Assembly: GCA_022764085.1 (NCBI GenBank)
Contig: JALERP010000102.1
Span: 1-60,827 of the forward strand
Source: Prevotella sp.
GTDB lineage: Bacteria; Bacteroidota; Bacteroidia; Bacteroidales; Bacteroidaceae
Length of the DNA: 60,827 nt
Reading direction: 5' to 3'
Shown here: piece by piece, positions 16,572 to 25,256 of the stretch
Position numbering within the stretch: the first letter of the stretch is position 1
Layout of the letters: every line of letters starts with the position of its first letter
Program-made: the position numbers and the translations under genes
The notes under the pieces: model-generated
The model's input: the letters and a program-made list of their open reading frames with translations, nothing else
The model's database searches: none
What the model was told of the DNA's origin: nothing

Positions 16572-17150
16572 ATGAAAGGCAAACTGATAATATTCTCCGC
16601 CCCGTCGGGAACGGGAAAGAGCACAATAATAAACTGGCTTATGCAGAACCATAAAGAGCTTAACATGGCTTTCAGCATTTCCTGCACAAGCCGCGCTCCA
16701 CGAGGAACGGAGCAAAACGGAGTGGAATATTTCTTCCTCACTCCTGAGGAATTCAAAAAACGAATTAAGGCTGACGAATTCCTGGAATATGAAGAGGTAT
16801 ATACCGACCGCTTCTACGGTACACTTAAATCTCAGGTGGAAAAGCAGTGCGATGCTGGTCAGAACGTGGTGTTCGACGTGGATGTCAAAGGTGGATGTAA
16901 CATCAAAAAACATTATGGTTCCAAGGCTATAAGCATCTTCATAATGCCTCCATCTATCGAAGAACTGCGCCGACGTCTTGAGTCCCGTGCAACGGATGCA
17001 CCTGGGGTGATTGACCAAAGGATAGCAAGGGCAGAATTTGAGATTGGGTTTGCCGACAAGTTCGACAAGGTAGTTGTCAACGACAACCTGGACAAGGCAA
17101 AGAATGAGGTATTGGAAATAATCAATGATTTCTTAACTCTTAATTCTTAA
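16572..17150 (+). CDS. gmk: Guanylate kinase
   Basis: Converts GMP to GDP with ATP. The 192-residue protein has the P-loop SAPSGTGKSTI at residues 9-19, the GMP-binding region CTSRAPRGTEQNGVEYFF (about 37-54) and EYEEVYTDRFYGT. Length is normal. It follows yicC after 15 bases and precedes nadD after 20 bases that consist of degenerate TTAATTC repeat units. Confidence 0.96.
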   Translation: MKGKLIIFSAPSGTGKSTIINWLMQNHKELNMAFSISCTSRAPRGTEQNGVEYFFLTPEEFKKRIKADEFLEYEEVYTDRFYGTLKSQVEKQCDAGQNVVFDVDVKGGCNIKKHYGSKAISIFIMPPSIEELRRRLESRATDAPGVIDQRIARAEFEIGFADKFDKVVVNDNLDKAKNEVLEIINDFLTLNS

Positions 17151-17170
17151 CTCTTAATTCTTAACCCATA
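17132..17170. repeat. Degenerate TTAACTC/TTAATTC repeat at gmk-nadD
   Basis: Five imperfect units (TTAACTC, TTAATTC, TTAACTC, TTAATTC, TTAACCC) run from the last gmk codons to just before the nadD start. The end of Gmk (LTLNS) is thus encoded inside the repeat. Confidence 0.6.
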
Positions 17171-17740
17171 ATGATTAAGACCGGCATTTTCGGAGGTTCG
17201 TTCAATCCGATACATAACGGGCACATTGCTCTAGCAAGGCAGATACTCCAGAAGAGCGACCTCGAAGAGATATGGTTCGTCGTTTCGCCACAGAACCCCT
17301 TGAAAACATCGGATTCACTTGAAGATGACGAAATAAGGCTAATGCTCGTAAAGGCCGCACTTGAAGATGAAAACCATTTTGTGGCGAGCGACTACGAATT
17401 CAAGATGCCACGACCGTCATTTATGTACGACACACTGAAGGCTATGAGGGCAGAATACCCCGAAAGGCTTTTCACCCTGCTCATAGGCGGTGACAATTGG
17501 GTAAAATTCCAACACTGGTATCGTTGGGAGGACATACTAAGGGATTTCAGGATAATAATCTACCCGCGCAAGGGAGCTGTCATCGACAAGAATAGCCTTC
17601 CTGGAAACGTGAAAATTGTAGATACGCAACTATACGATATAAGCAGTACTGAGATAAGAGAAATGATTGACAAGGGCGAAGACATATCGCACCTTGTGCC
17701 TGAAGCAGTAGCGAATTATTACAAATATGAAGAAGATTGA
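17171..17740 (+). CDS. nadD: Nicotinate-nucleotide adenylyltransferase
   Basis: Makes nicotinate adenine dinucleotide from NaMN and ATP in NAD biosynthesis. The 189-residue protein has the nucleotidyltransferase motif GGSFNPIHNGH (residues 8-18), FVVSPQNPLK, the GGDNW segment and the C-terminal ISSTEIREM motif. Its end overlaps the next gene by 14 bases, so the housekeeping half of this operon is translationally close to the envelope half. Confidence 0.95.
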   Translation: MIKTGIFGGSFNPIHNGHIALARQILQKSDLEEIWFVVSPQNPLKTSDSLEDDEIRLMLVKAALEDENHFVASDYEFKMPRPSFMYDTLKAMRAEYPERLFTLLIGGDNWVKFQHWYRWEDILRDFRIIIYPRKGAVIDKNSLPGNVKIVDTQLYDISSTEIREMIDKGEDISHLVPEAVANYYKYEED

Positions 17741-19676
17741 GAACCTACTTGCAAGAGCGTTCACGCCAATACGCGTGAATTTCGCCTTCTTCGTTTTTAT
17801 GTTTCTTCTGGGTTATGCCTGCACGCAGCTCGAAGTACCAAACAAGAAGGGGTATGGACCTTATGCTCTTGCCCCAATAGAGATGTTTCTCGACATTTAT
17901 GTCGTGTGTCTCATCCTGAGCTTCATTCCCATCAAGATAAGGAGGTGGATACGTGCCACCATGTATGCCATACTTTATCCTGTATCCATCATCGACATGT
18001 ATTGCTTTGTGAGGTTCGGCTCTACCCTCACCCCAACCATGCTGCTACTCGTGGGCGAAACCAACAGCAGCGAGGCTTCGGAGTTTTTCTCAACTTATCT
18101 CGACTGGAGTCTTCTCTTAACCCCCATAGGACTTATTCTCCTACTGATGCTTGCGCACATCGTATGCAACATCATAGCCGCAAGGCGTAAAACACATCCC
18201 GCAGTGAGACATAAGCTGACAGGAAGGTTAGGACGAATATACAAAAAACTGTCGCCCTCGGACAAGGCAAAGGTAAGCATAGGAGCTGCTGCGGGCGGTA
18301 TCCTCGGCGTGCTCTCACTGATACTGCTGTATAACGGTTACACAGAAACTATTAACAATAAGATTGCCACGGTGAGACTGATGTCATACAAGAACATCGG
18401 CGACGTCGAGCACGAACTCACAAAGAAAGACCGTGCCAACCTCTATCTCCCCATCTATCGTCTCGCTTTCAGTGTATATGCCAACAAACTGACGGCAAAA
18501 CAGGTGGATAAGCTAATCGCAGGCATAAAGGACGTGACAGTAGATACATGCACGTTCCGAAGCCAGCACATCGTGTTTGTCATCGGCGAAAGCTACAACA
18601 AGCACCACTCCCAGCTCTATGGCTATAACCATGAAACCACTCCGCGGCAGGTTGCACTACATAAGAAGGGGAATCTAATTCCTTTCACGGATGTCATTGC
18701 CCCTTTCAACCTCACCAGTTTCGTATTCAAGAATATATTCTCTGTGCATGCCGTAGGCGACAAGGGCGACTGGTGCGACGACCCTCTCTTCCCCGAACTC
18801 TTCCGCAGGGCTGGCTATCGAGTGGCATTCATAACCAACCAATTCCTGCCACAAGCAAAGGAGGCAGTATATGACTTCAGCGGAGGATTCTTCCTCAACA
18901 ATCCCATACTGAGCAAGGCGCAGTTTGACGTGCGCAACACTAAGCTTTACAAGTTTGACGCAGGCGTGATACGCGACTACGACCAAATAGTGAAGAAAGA
19001 CATAGAGCAGAATCCCGACGTACCCCGTCTTACAATTCTTCATCTAAAAGGCCAACACACCAACTACCACGACCGTTTCCCAAAAGACCGCAAGCACTTT
19101 AACGAAAAAGACTACAAGAAGGACTGGCCCGAGATGAGCAAGAGATGCCGCATGCTGCTTGCCGACTATGACAATGCCACACTATATAACGACTCGATAA
19201 TGAGCGAGGTTATCAAGCGGTTCGAGGACGAGGATGCCATAGTGATATATATGTCAGACCATGGCGAGGAAGCTTTCGGCGACGGTATGGAAATATTCGG
19301 CCGTAATCACTCTGCCACGATTGACTTCCGCCTTGCTCATGAGGAATATGAGATCCCTATGTGGATATGGTATTCCAACGAGTATGCCAAAAAGCATCCT
19401 GACATAGTAAAGCAGGTGAAGGAAGCATGTCACCGCCCCTTTATGACAGACAACATCTCACAGGTATTGCTATATCTTGCAGGCATTAAGTCAACTCACT
19501 ATCGAGATGATTATAATGTGCTGAGCGACGAATATAACACCCAACGTCCGCGCATCATCAAGAACTCAGTAAACTACGACAAACTTCGCGATGAGCACGA
19601 AAAGGAAGACAAAGAAAAGAAAGACAAAGAAAAGGAACAACAAAAAAGAAGAATGAACACAACAAAACGCAGATGA
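17727..19676 (+). CDS. Sulfatase-fold phosphoethanolamine transferase-like membrane protein
   Basis: A 649-residue protein with about five N-terminal membrane segments (residues about 17-210) and a periplasmic alkaline-phosphatase-fold domain. Signature pieces are VFVIGESYNKHHSQLYGYNH with ETTPR, the probable threonine nucleophile region NLTSFVF, LHLKGQHTNYHDRFP and YMSDHGEEAFGD. This is the EptA/CptA layout for transfer of phosphoethanolamine (or a related phospho-group) to lipid A or glycans. The extreme C-terminus is a highly charged Lys/Glu/Asp tail of about 40 residues. It overlaps nadD by 14 bases and the next gene by 4 (ATGA). The substrate is unknown. Confidence 0.85.
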   Translation: MKKIENLLARAFTPIRVNFAFFVFMFLLGYACTQLEVPNKKGYGPYALAPIEMFLDIYVVCLILSFIPIKIRRWIRATMYAILYPVSIIDMYCFVRFGSTLTPTMLLLVGETNSSEASEFFSTYLDWSLLLTPIGLILLLMLAHIVCNIIAARRKTHPAVRHKLTGRLGRIYKKLSPSDKAKVSIGAAAGGILGVLSLILLYNGYTETINNKIATVRLMSYKNIGDVEHELTKKDRANLYLPIYRLAFSVYANKLTAKQVDKLIAGIKDVTVDTCTFRSQHIVFVIGESYNKHHSQLYGYNHETTPRQVALHKKGNLIPFTDVIAPFNLTSFVFKNIFSVHAVGDKGDWCDDPLFPELFRRAGYRVAFITNQFLPQAKEAVYDFSGGFFLNNPILSKAQFDVRNTKLYKFDAGVIRDYDQIVKKDIEQNPDVPRLTILHLKGQHTNYHDRFPKDRKHFNEKDYKKDWPEMSKRCRMLLADYDNATLYNDSIMSEVIKRFEDEDAIVIYMSDHGEEAFGDGMEIFGRNHSATIDFRLAHEEYEIPMWIWYSNEYAKKHPDIVKQVKEACHRPFMTDNISQVLLYLAGIKSTHYRDDYNVLSDEYNTQRPRIIKNSVNYDKLRDEHEKEDKEKKDKEKEQQKRRMNTTKRR

Positions 19677-20737
19677 AACCAAAGGATAATATATTATCAA
19701 AAGCCGAATGTTCGGCAATGAGGGGTATTGCCATTCTGGGTATCATGCTCCACAACTACTGCCACTGGCTGAATTTCGCCGTAAAGGAGAACGAGTATCA
19801 GTTTCACAGCGACAGGGCTGCTGCCTTTTGGCAGTCACTCACCACACCCGATGGAATGCTACCCATACAACTACTATCGTTTCTCGGTCATTACGGCGTA
19901 CCTGTATTCCTGTTTCTAAGCGGCTATGGTCTTGTGTTGAAATACGAACGTGAGAACGAACCGTCATATAGGCCTCTCCCCTTCATCAAGTTCCACTATC
20001 TCAAACTATTGAGGATGATGATTCCCGGATTCATATTCTTTATCATCATCGACATCATCACTCCCCGGAGTTTTCATTTCTACTGTCCCCAACTGCTCGA
20101 ACAGGGTCTTATGGTAATAAACATCTTCCCCGACCCTGCCCGTTGGATATGGCCAGGACCTTATTGGTTCTTCGGTCTTATGCTCCAGCTATACATCATC
20201 TATCGCATTCTCCTTTTCCGTAGGCATTGGGGATGGACTGCAGGCCTTATCCTCGTATGTTTCATTGCCCAAATGGCATGCTCTCCAGACGGCGATACCC
20301 TAAAATACCTACGCTATAATTCCATAGGTGGGATTCTACCCTTCGGCACAGGCATTCTCACCGCAAGACATATTACACTATCCGACATAAATATCTCCCG
20401 TTGGCAGTGGGCAATACTCTGTCTTGTGCTCTCTGCTGCAATAGTGGTGATGAGCCTCTACGAGATATCATGGTATATTGTCCCGATGATGATAATCCTC
20501 GCCACCATAGCGATGGTAAAGGCATTGCCCTCATGGCTTATGTCATGGATGATATGGACTGGAGGCATCTCCGCCGCCATGTTCGTCACTCATCCAGCCA
20601 TGCGCAAGATATTCATCCCCGTGTCCCATCGTGGTGATGTATATGACGGTCTTATGCTATATGTCATCGCAGCCATAGGCGTTGCGTGGGCATTCACCCT
20701 GCTGATTCAGAAAATCCAAAAGCCGGTATTAAAATAA
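19673..20737 (+). CDS. Acyltransferase 3 family membrane protein
   Basis: A 354-residue, roughly ten-segment membrane protein. The N-terminal MRGIAILGIMLHNYCHW has the family-typical R...H pair, and VPVFLFLSGYGL follows. Members O-acetylate or otherwise acylate surface glycans. It starts on the ATGA overlap with the sulfatase-fold gene. It lies in the same reading frame as the next acyltransferase, separated from it by one TAA and 25 sense codons. The modified substrate is unknown. Confidence 0.88.
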   Translation: MKPKDNILSKAECSAMRGIAILGIMLHNYCHWLNFAVKENEYQFHSDRAAAFWQSLTTPDGMLPIQLLSFLGHYGVPVFLFLSGYGLVLKYERENEPSYRPLPFIKFHYLKLLRMMIPGFIFFIIIDIITPRSFHFYCPQLLEQGLMVINIFPDPARWIWPGPYWFFGLMLQLYIIYRILLFRRHWGWTAGLILVCFIAQMACSPDGDTLKYLRYNSIGGILPFGTGILTARHITLSDINISRWQWAILCLVLSAAIVVMSLYEISWYIVPMMIILATIAMVKALPSWLMSWMIWTGGISAAMFVTHPAMRKIFIPVSHRGDVYDGLMLYVIAAIGVAWAFTLLIQKIQKPVLK

Positions 20738-20779
20738 AGAATAAAGAAAAGAATAACGAAAAAGAAAAAAGCCACCGTT

Positions 20780-20800
20780 CCCGGCGATTTTGTCGCCGGG
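20780..20800 (+). other. Hairpin between the two acyltransferases
   Basis: CCCGGCGA at 20780-20787 is mirrored by TCGCCGGG at 20793-20800 around TTTTG. It sits inside a ~35-base sequence that recurs in degraded form at about 21803-21837, at the end of the second acyltransferase gene. No T run follows. Confidence 0.55.
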
Positions 20801-20812
20801 CCCCATTATAAA

Positions 20813-21835
20813 ATGAAAGACATTGAACTCTCCTGGCTAAGCAAGCACCGCAGCCCCCTTATGGGTTTCGCTATGCTGATAATCGTGATGTTCCACGTAT
20901 GTGGCATGCGTCACGAGACGCTATGGCTATGTCTTGCACGTTGCGGCAACGTGGGTGTTGACATGTTTCTTTTCCTCAGTGGCATCGGCTTGTGGTTCGC
21001 ATGGTCAAAACGTCCTGGTTTCCGACATTTCTATCTCCGTCGCTACCGTCGCATCTATCCCGCATGGCTCATAGTTGCCGCCATCTACTACATACCCAAG
21101 TGCATCGACGGCAAGATTGACATCGGATACACTATCCTCGAACTACTCGTCAACTGGGGATATTGGGAGCGTCAGGAACTTAACTTCTGGTTCATACCTA
21201 CCATTCTCGCCTTCTATGCCGTAGCTCCGCTATATATGCGCCTCATCCAGCGTCATACCCAATACCGGTGGCTACCCATCGCTTTTATGCTCCTCTCGCT
21301 ATTGATAAACTACTGGCTTCCCCTTCGCCAATGTTTGGGGTATCTTGAGATAATGTTCAGCCGAATCCCCATCTTCCTTCTCGGCATCAATATGGGAGAA
21401 GCCGTGAAGAGTAACAGAAAAATTGAAGGATCCACAATATGGCTCTTGCTCATCATCTTCGCAATGAGCCTGTTTGCATGCGTGAACTTCGAGGATGGAC
21501 TTCGCCACCGTTTCCCGCTCTTCATCGAGCGATGGGCGTACATCCCCCTGTCTGTCACTATGATGTTGCTGCTCTCATGGCTCTTTGAGCACACACCGAA
21601 GTTGTTCTTACGTTCCTTGGCATTCATCGGCACCATAAGCCTCGAGCTTTATCTCATCCACGTGGAATTTGTCCTAAAGAACATCAAGCCTTATCATCTT
21701 GGCTATTGGCCAACCCTACTCAGTGTGCTCGCCATCTCGGTCACATTGGCATGGATACTGAACAAGACAGTTGAAAAGCTTACATCCTTTAATATTAACA
21801 AAAGACCACCGTCCCCCGACAATTTCGTCGCCTGA
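20813..21835 (+). CDS. Acyltransferase family membrane protein
   Basis: A 340-residue multi-pass protein of the acyltransferase 3 type, with MGFAMLIIVMFHVCGMRH, GVDMFLFLSGIGLWFAW and the basic loop RHFYLRRYRRIYPAW. It is only distantly similar to the preceding acyltransferase. Its C-terminus (KRPPSPDNFVA) is encoded by a degraded copy of the hairpin sequence found just before its start. The frame is open from 20738, but the ATG at 20813 fits the family start. It lies in the envelope half of the yicC operon. Confidence 0.87.
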   Translation: MKDIELSWLSKHRSPLMGFAMLIIVMFHVCGMRHETLWLCLARCGNVGVDMFLFLSGIGLWFAWSKRPGFRHFYLRRYRRIYPAWLIVAAIYYIPKCIDGKIDIGYTILELLVNWGYWERQELNFWFIPTILAFYAVAPLYMRLIQRHTQYRWLPIAFMLLSLLINYWLPLRQCLGYLEIMFSRIPIFLLGINMGEAVKSNRKIEGSTIWLLLIIFAMSLFACVNFEDGLRHRFPLFIERWAYIPLSVTMMLLLSWLFEHTPKLFLRSLAFIGTISLELYLIHVEFVLKNIKPYHLGYWPTLLSVLAISVTLAWILNKTVEKLTSFNINKRPPSPDNFVA

Positions 21836-21853
21836 CCAAAAAGGAAAAAAGAA

Positions 21854-22735
21854 ATGAACATAAATCATATAATCAAAGTAGCTCGCCCAACACACTGGTT
21901 GAAGAACATATTCGTCATTCTTCCAGTGTTCTTCGGTGGTGCCATACTCAACACCACTCAGGCAATATCCGCTGCACTCACATTCATGTCGTTCTCACTG
22001 GCTGCCTCGGCGATATACTGCCTCAACGATATCATCGACGTGGATGCCGACCGCGCCCACAACGTAAAACGCCACCGTCCCATAGCATCGGGAGCCATCA
22101 CTATTCCACAAGCCTACAGCATGATGACAATCAGTTTGTTGGCATCCATAGTGCTCATGCTACTGCTACCTGAAGGACAGGCAAATACCATAACAGTCAT
22201 CATCACATATTTCCTGCTCAACGTGGCATACTGCCTGAAATTGAAGGAATATGCAATAATTGACGTATGTATCGTGGCAAGCGGATTCGTGCTCCGAATA
22301 CTTGCCGGAGGCTTTGCCACAGGTGTTCAGCTCAGCAAGTGGATAGTGCTCATGACCTTCCTGCTCACACTCTTTCTCGCCTTCGCCAAACGGCGTGATG
22401 ACGTGCTGAAGATGAATGAGACGGGACGGGCACCGCGAAAGAACACATCACGCTACAACCTCACATTTATCAACCAAGCCATCACCATCACTGGCACCGT
22501 GATGCTCGTTTGCTACATAATGTACACCGTATCTCCTGAGATAATTGTACAGTTCGGCACCGACAAACTATATCTCACCTCTATCCTTGTCATACTGGCA
22601 CTACTGCGCTATCTGCAGATAGCAGTAGTGGACGAGAAGAGCGGCGACCCAGTGAAAGTTGTGCTCTCCGATCGTGCCACCCAGTTCATCCTTATGGCAT
22701 GGGTGCTATCATTCCTTGTGCTCATTTACCTGTAA
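21854..22735 (+). CDS. UbiA family prenyltransferase, probable polyprenyl-P phosphoribosyltransferase
   Basis: A 293-residue protein with eight or nine membrane segments. It opens with KVARPTHWLKNIFVILPVFF, typical of the DPPR-synthase branch (mycobacterial Rv3806c type), and has the Asp-rich motif NDIIDVDADRAH with KRHRPIASG. A second basic/acidic motif, FAKRRDDVLKMNETGRAPR, follows. That branch moves phosphoribose from PRPP to polyprenyl phosphate. A HAD phosphatase gene follows 32 bases later, the expected next enzyme. The specificity is inferred from motif wording and context. Confidence 0.85.
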   Translation: MNINHIIKVARPTHWLKNIFVILPVFFGGAILNTTQAISAALTFMSFSLAASAIYCLNDIIDVDADRAHNVKRHRPIASGAITIPQAYSMMTISLLASIVLMLLLPEGQANTITVIITYFLLNVAYCLKLKEYAIIDVCIVASGFVLRILAGGFATGVQLSKWIVLMTFLLTLFLAFAKRRDDVLKMNETGRAPRKNTSRYNLTFINQAITITGTVMLVCYIMYTVSPEIIVQFGTDKLYLTSILVILALLRYLQIAVVDEKSGDPVKVVLSDRATQFILMAWVLSFLVLIYL

Positions 22736-22767
22736 TACCAGCTGTGTGACCTTACGTTCAAAAAAAA

Positions 22768-23376
22768 ATGAATATGAAGAAAAAGATATACGCATTCGAT
22801 TTCGACGGCACCATAACGACTTGCGACTCACTGATAGCCATCATCCGTTACATCTCAGGCACCAGGAAACTCATCCTATGGATTGCATCACATTTCCACC
22901 TTCTCCTGCTGATGAAAATGGGGCTTTACTCCAACCATACCCTTAAGCTGCGCCTTTTCAGACATATCTTCGGAGGTATGAGTGAGAAACAGCTAAGAGA
23001 AAAGGCATGGGCTTTTGCCAAAGCATATAGCCATATAATACGCCCTGAAGCAAAAGACATCATAAAGAAAGCACAAGCAGAAGGTCACACCGTATGTATC
23101 ATCTCGGCAAGTCCTTCAATATGGGTACGCCCCTTCTTCGCCGACTGCACAGGTATTGAATACCTCTGCACCGAACTGGAGATTACCCACGGCATCGTGA
23201 CAGGCAATTTCATAGGCAACAACTGCTACGGCCAGGAGAAAGTAAACCGCCTACTGACCAGCCATCCCGACAGAGATGAATACACTCTTATTGCCTTCGG
23301 CGACAGCCGTGGCGACCGCGAACTACTCGCCATAGCCGATGAGAGCCACTTTAAAGAGTTAAGAGTTAAGAATTAA
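22768..23376 (+). CDS. HAD-IB family phosphatase
   Basis: A 202-residue SerB-like HAD protein. Motif I is AFDFDGTITTCDS, motif II is CIISASPSIWVRPF and motif IV is FGDSRGDRELL. A cap insert lies between motifs I and II. Next to a DPPR-synthase-like UbiA protein, the likely job is removing the 5-phosphate from polyprenyl-phosphoribose. In many bacteria HAD and UbiA domains of this kind are fused in one protein, which supports the link. The start may be the first or third codon (both ATG). A degenerate repeat begins inside its last codons. Confidence 0.85.
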   Translation: MNMKKKIYAFDFDGTITTCDSLIAIIRYISGTRKLILWIASHFHLLLLMKMGLYSNHTLKLRLFRHIFGGMSEKQLREKAWAFAKAYSHIIRPEAKDIIKKAQAEGHTVCIISASPSIWVRPFFADCTGIEYLCTELEITHGIVTGNFIGNNCYGQEKVNRLLTSHPDRDEYTLIAFGDSRGDRELLAIADESHFKELRVKN

Positions 23377-23402
23377 AAATTAAGAATTAAGAATTAAAAA
23401 TT
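23354..23402. repeat. Degenerate GAGTTAA/GAATTAA repeat
   Basis: About seven imperfect units (GAGTTAA, GAATTAA, AAATTAA) run from the last codons of the HAD gene. A 60-base stretch follows (23403-23462) with a CGAGC-TT-GCTCG hairpin and no ORF. Confidence 0.55.
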
Positions 23403-23496
23403 GCTTCGCGAACCGAAGGCAGAGCCGAGCTTGCTCGAGCTATGCTGAGGTGAAGCCTGCTATAGACAAAGTCAATGAAAATAAAAAGAGACAAAT

Positions 23497-24969
23497 ATGA
23501 TTAGAATAATAAAAGATTCAATAGGCAAGTTCCTCAACACCTTCCGCATCAAAAAGGAAGAACGCCTCCCGGCAATAGTCATCACACTCTTGATGGCAGC
23601 CCTAAATGTGCTCGCCGTAAGCAAATTCCATACTGCATTCTCCAAGACCCACCAAGCCATCTGGGGGCTCTTCGTAAATAAATACACCGTGTCGGGATTC
23701 GACCCTATCACCTACTGCGTGCTCACAGAATGGGAACCCAAGTATGAGATTTACCGACATCCACTGCTCGCCTATTTCGAATACCCACTATATCTTCTCA
23801 ACCATGAGCTGACTCTTGCCCTCAACTACAATGCCGCACAAGTAATCATTGCCGTCATACTGGTGTTTCTCGCAAGCTATACATGGATATTCCTCTATCG
23901 CATACTGCGCGAAATTATTGCCCTTAGCCGCACCGATGCCCTGCTCATTTCACTGTTTTCCTACTCATTCGGCTACGTGATGCTCACCTTTATGGTGCCC
24001 GATCATTTCGCCCTTTCTATGTTCATGCTCGTCACATGTCTATATGTATGCGGCAAGACTATGCAGAAGGGACGACAACTGAAGATCTGGCAGACGTGGA
24101 TTATCTTCTTTTTTACCGCCGGCACCACTCTGAGCAACGGCATTAAGGTGTTCCTCAATGCCCTCTTCGTCAACGGCAGGAGTTTCTTCCGTCCCAAATA
24201 CTTACTGTCAGGAGTGATTGTACCAAGTCTCATGATTTGGTGTTTTGCAGAATGGGAACATGAGGAATATGCCGCACCGCGCGAAAGAGCTTCGCTTAGC
24301 AAGCGCATTAAGAAAGGCAAGGAGGAAAGGGCCAAGCACTTCAAGAACTTCAGCGACACCACTTCCCTAAAGGACTCAACAGCCATAGCTAAGGCCTTCG
24401 ACCGCAAAATGCGACAGATTATACACGCCAAATACGTGGCTGACCACAAGCAACCTTGGCACACCCACAAGGGCAAGCCCATGGGTGACGGCAAGTTTAT
24501 GAAATGGACAGACGAGACAACCTCGCGCACCGATGCACTTGTGGAGAACATCTTCGGAGAACCTATCCAACTACATAAGCAGCACCTTCTCGAAGACGTA
24601 CTCCGCGGGCGACCCGTAGTTGTAAGATACGACAATGCCCTCAACTACGTCGTCGAGGGCATCATAATATTATTCTTTATTGCGGGAATCATTGCCGGCA
24701 TACGCAGTCGCTTCCTGTTGATGGCTTTGTCGGGAGTGGCGTTTGATGCTGTAATCCATTTGGGACTCGGTTTCGGTCTCAACGAGGCGTTCATCATGAC
24801 CGGCCACTGGATATTCATCATCCCAATTGCCTACGGATATCTTTTCTCACGTATGAAAGGCATAAAGCTCATGACCCTTCGCACTCTGTTGCTCACGCTC
24901 ATGTGCTTCCTCTTCGCATATAACATTACTCTATTCATCAGCTTTTTTTCCAAGTCTTGCCTTTCATAG
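23497..24969 (+). CDS. Multi-pass inner-membrane protein of unknown function (DUF6080-like)
   Basis: A 490-residue protein with about nine membrane segments: one near residues 25-43, several between 105 and 250, and three or four after 385. A large polar loop (about residues 255-385, rich in Lys, Arg, His) lies between the two membrane blocks. The overall layout suggests a GT-C-type polyprenyl-sugar glycosyltransferase, but I see no certain catalytic motif. From memory it resembles the Bacteroidota DUF6080 family, and I am not certain of that. It follows the UbiA and HAD genes and probably uses or moves their product. Confidence 0.7.
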   Translation: MIRIIKDSIGKFLNTFRIKKEERLPAIVITLLMAALNVLAVSKFHTAFSKTHQAIWGLFVNKYTVSGFDPITYCVLTEWEPKYEIYRHPLLAYFEYPLYLLNHELTLALNYNAAQVIIAVILVFLASYTWIFLYRILREIIALSRTDALLISLFSYSFGYVMLTFMVPDHFALSMFMLVTCLYVCGKTMQKGRQLKIWQTWIIFFFTAGTTLSNGIKVFLNALFVNGRSFFRPKYLLSGVIVPSLMIWCFAEWEHEEYAAPRERASLSKRIKKGKEERAKHFKNFSDTTSLKDSTAIAKAFDRKMRQIIHAKYVADHKQPWHTHKGKPMGDGKFMKWTDETTSRTDALVENIFGEPIQLHKQHLLEDVLRGRPVVVRYDNALNYVVEGIIILFFIAGIIAGIRSRFLLMALSGVAFDAVIHLGLGFGLNEAFIMTGHWIFIIPIAYGYLFSRMKGIKLMTLRTLLLTLMCFLFAYNITLFISFFSKSCLS

Positions 24970-25101
24970 TTATTGAACCGAATCAAGCGAGGCGGAAACT
25001 TGGCTTCCCCTCTCTTACCTGTCAACCTGTTTTATGAATAAGACGATAAGTAGTCAACATAAATAGTTAAACTACAAGTCTATATAAACATATAAACTAC
25101 A

Positions 25102-25256
25102 GTCACAACCGTACCATGACTGTTGTCACAACTGTACCAAGGCTATTGTCACAACTGTTCCAAAGACTGTTGTCACAACTGTACCAAGGCTATTGTCACA
25201 ACTGTGTCAAAGCCTGTTGTCACAACTGTGCCAAAGCCTTGGAACGGTTGTGACAA
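25102..25256. repeat. 23/24-bp tandem repeat array ending in an inverted copy
   Basis: GTCACAAC recurs at 25102, 25125, 25148, 25172, 25195 and 25219, at spacings of 23, 23, 24, 23 and 24 bases. Each is followed by a CTGTACCAAGGCTATT-like or CTGTGCCAAAGCCTGT-like variant. A single inverted copy, GTTGTGAC, lies at 25247-25254. The last direct copy and the inverted copy form a 40-base imperfect palindrome (25217-25256) with 10 perfect outer pairs. It sits between convergent genes and touches the stop codon of the glycosyltransferase at 25257. A transcription-stop role is plausible. Confidence 0.8.

Noticed and set aside
20738..20812. N-terminal extension of the second acyltransferase
   Set aside because: The frame is open, but the residues are poly-Lys/Arg followed by the hairpin, unlike the family start at 20813.
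23403..23462. Possible small RNA or insertion between the HAD gene and the polytopic membrane protein
   Set aside because: There is one short CGAGC-TT-GCTCG hairpin and no promoter, so nothing can be named.
25102..25256. Possible CRISPR array
   Set aside because: Units are 23-24 bases in direct tandem with no unique spacers, and no cas genes are present.
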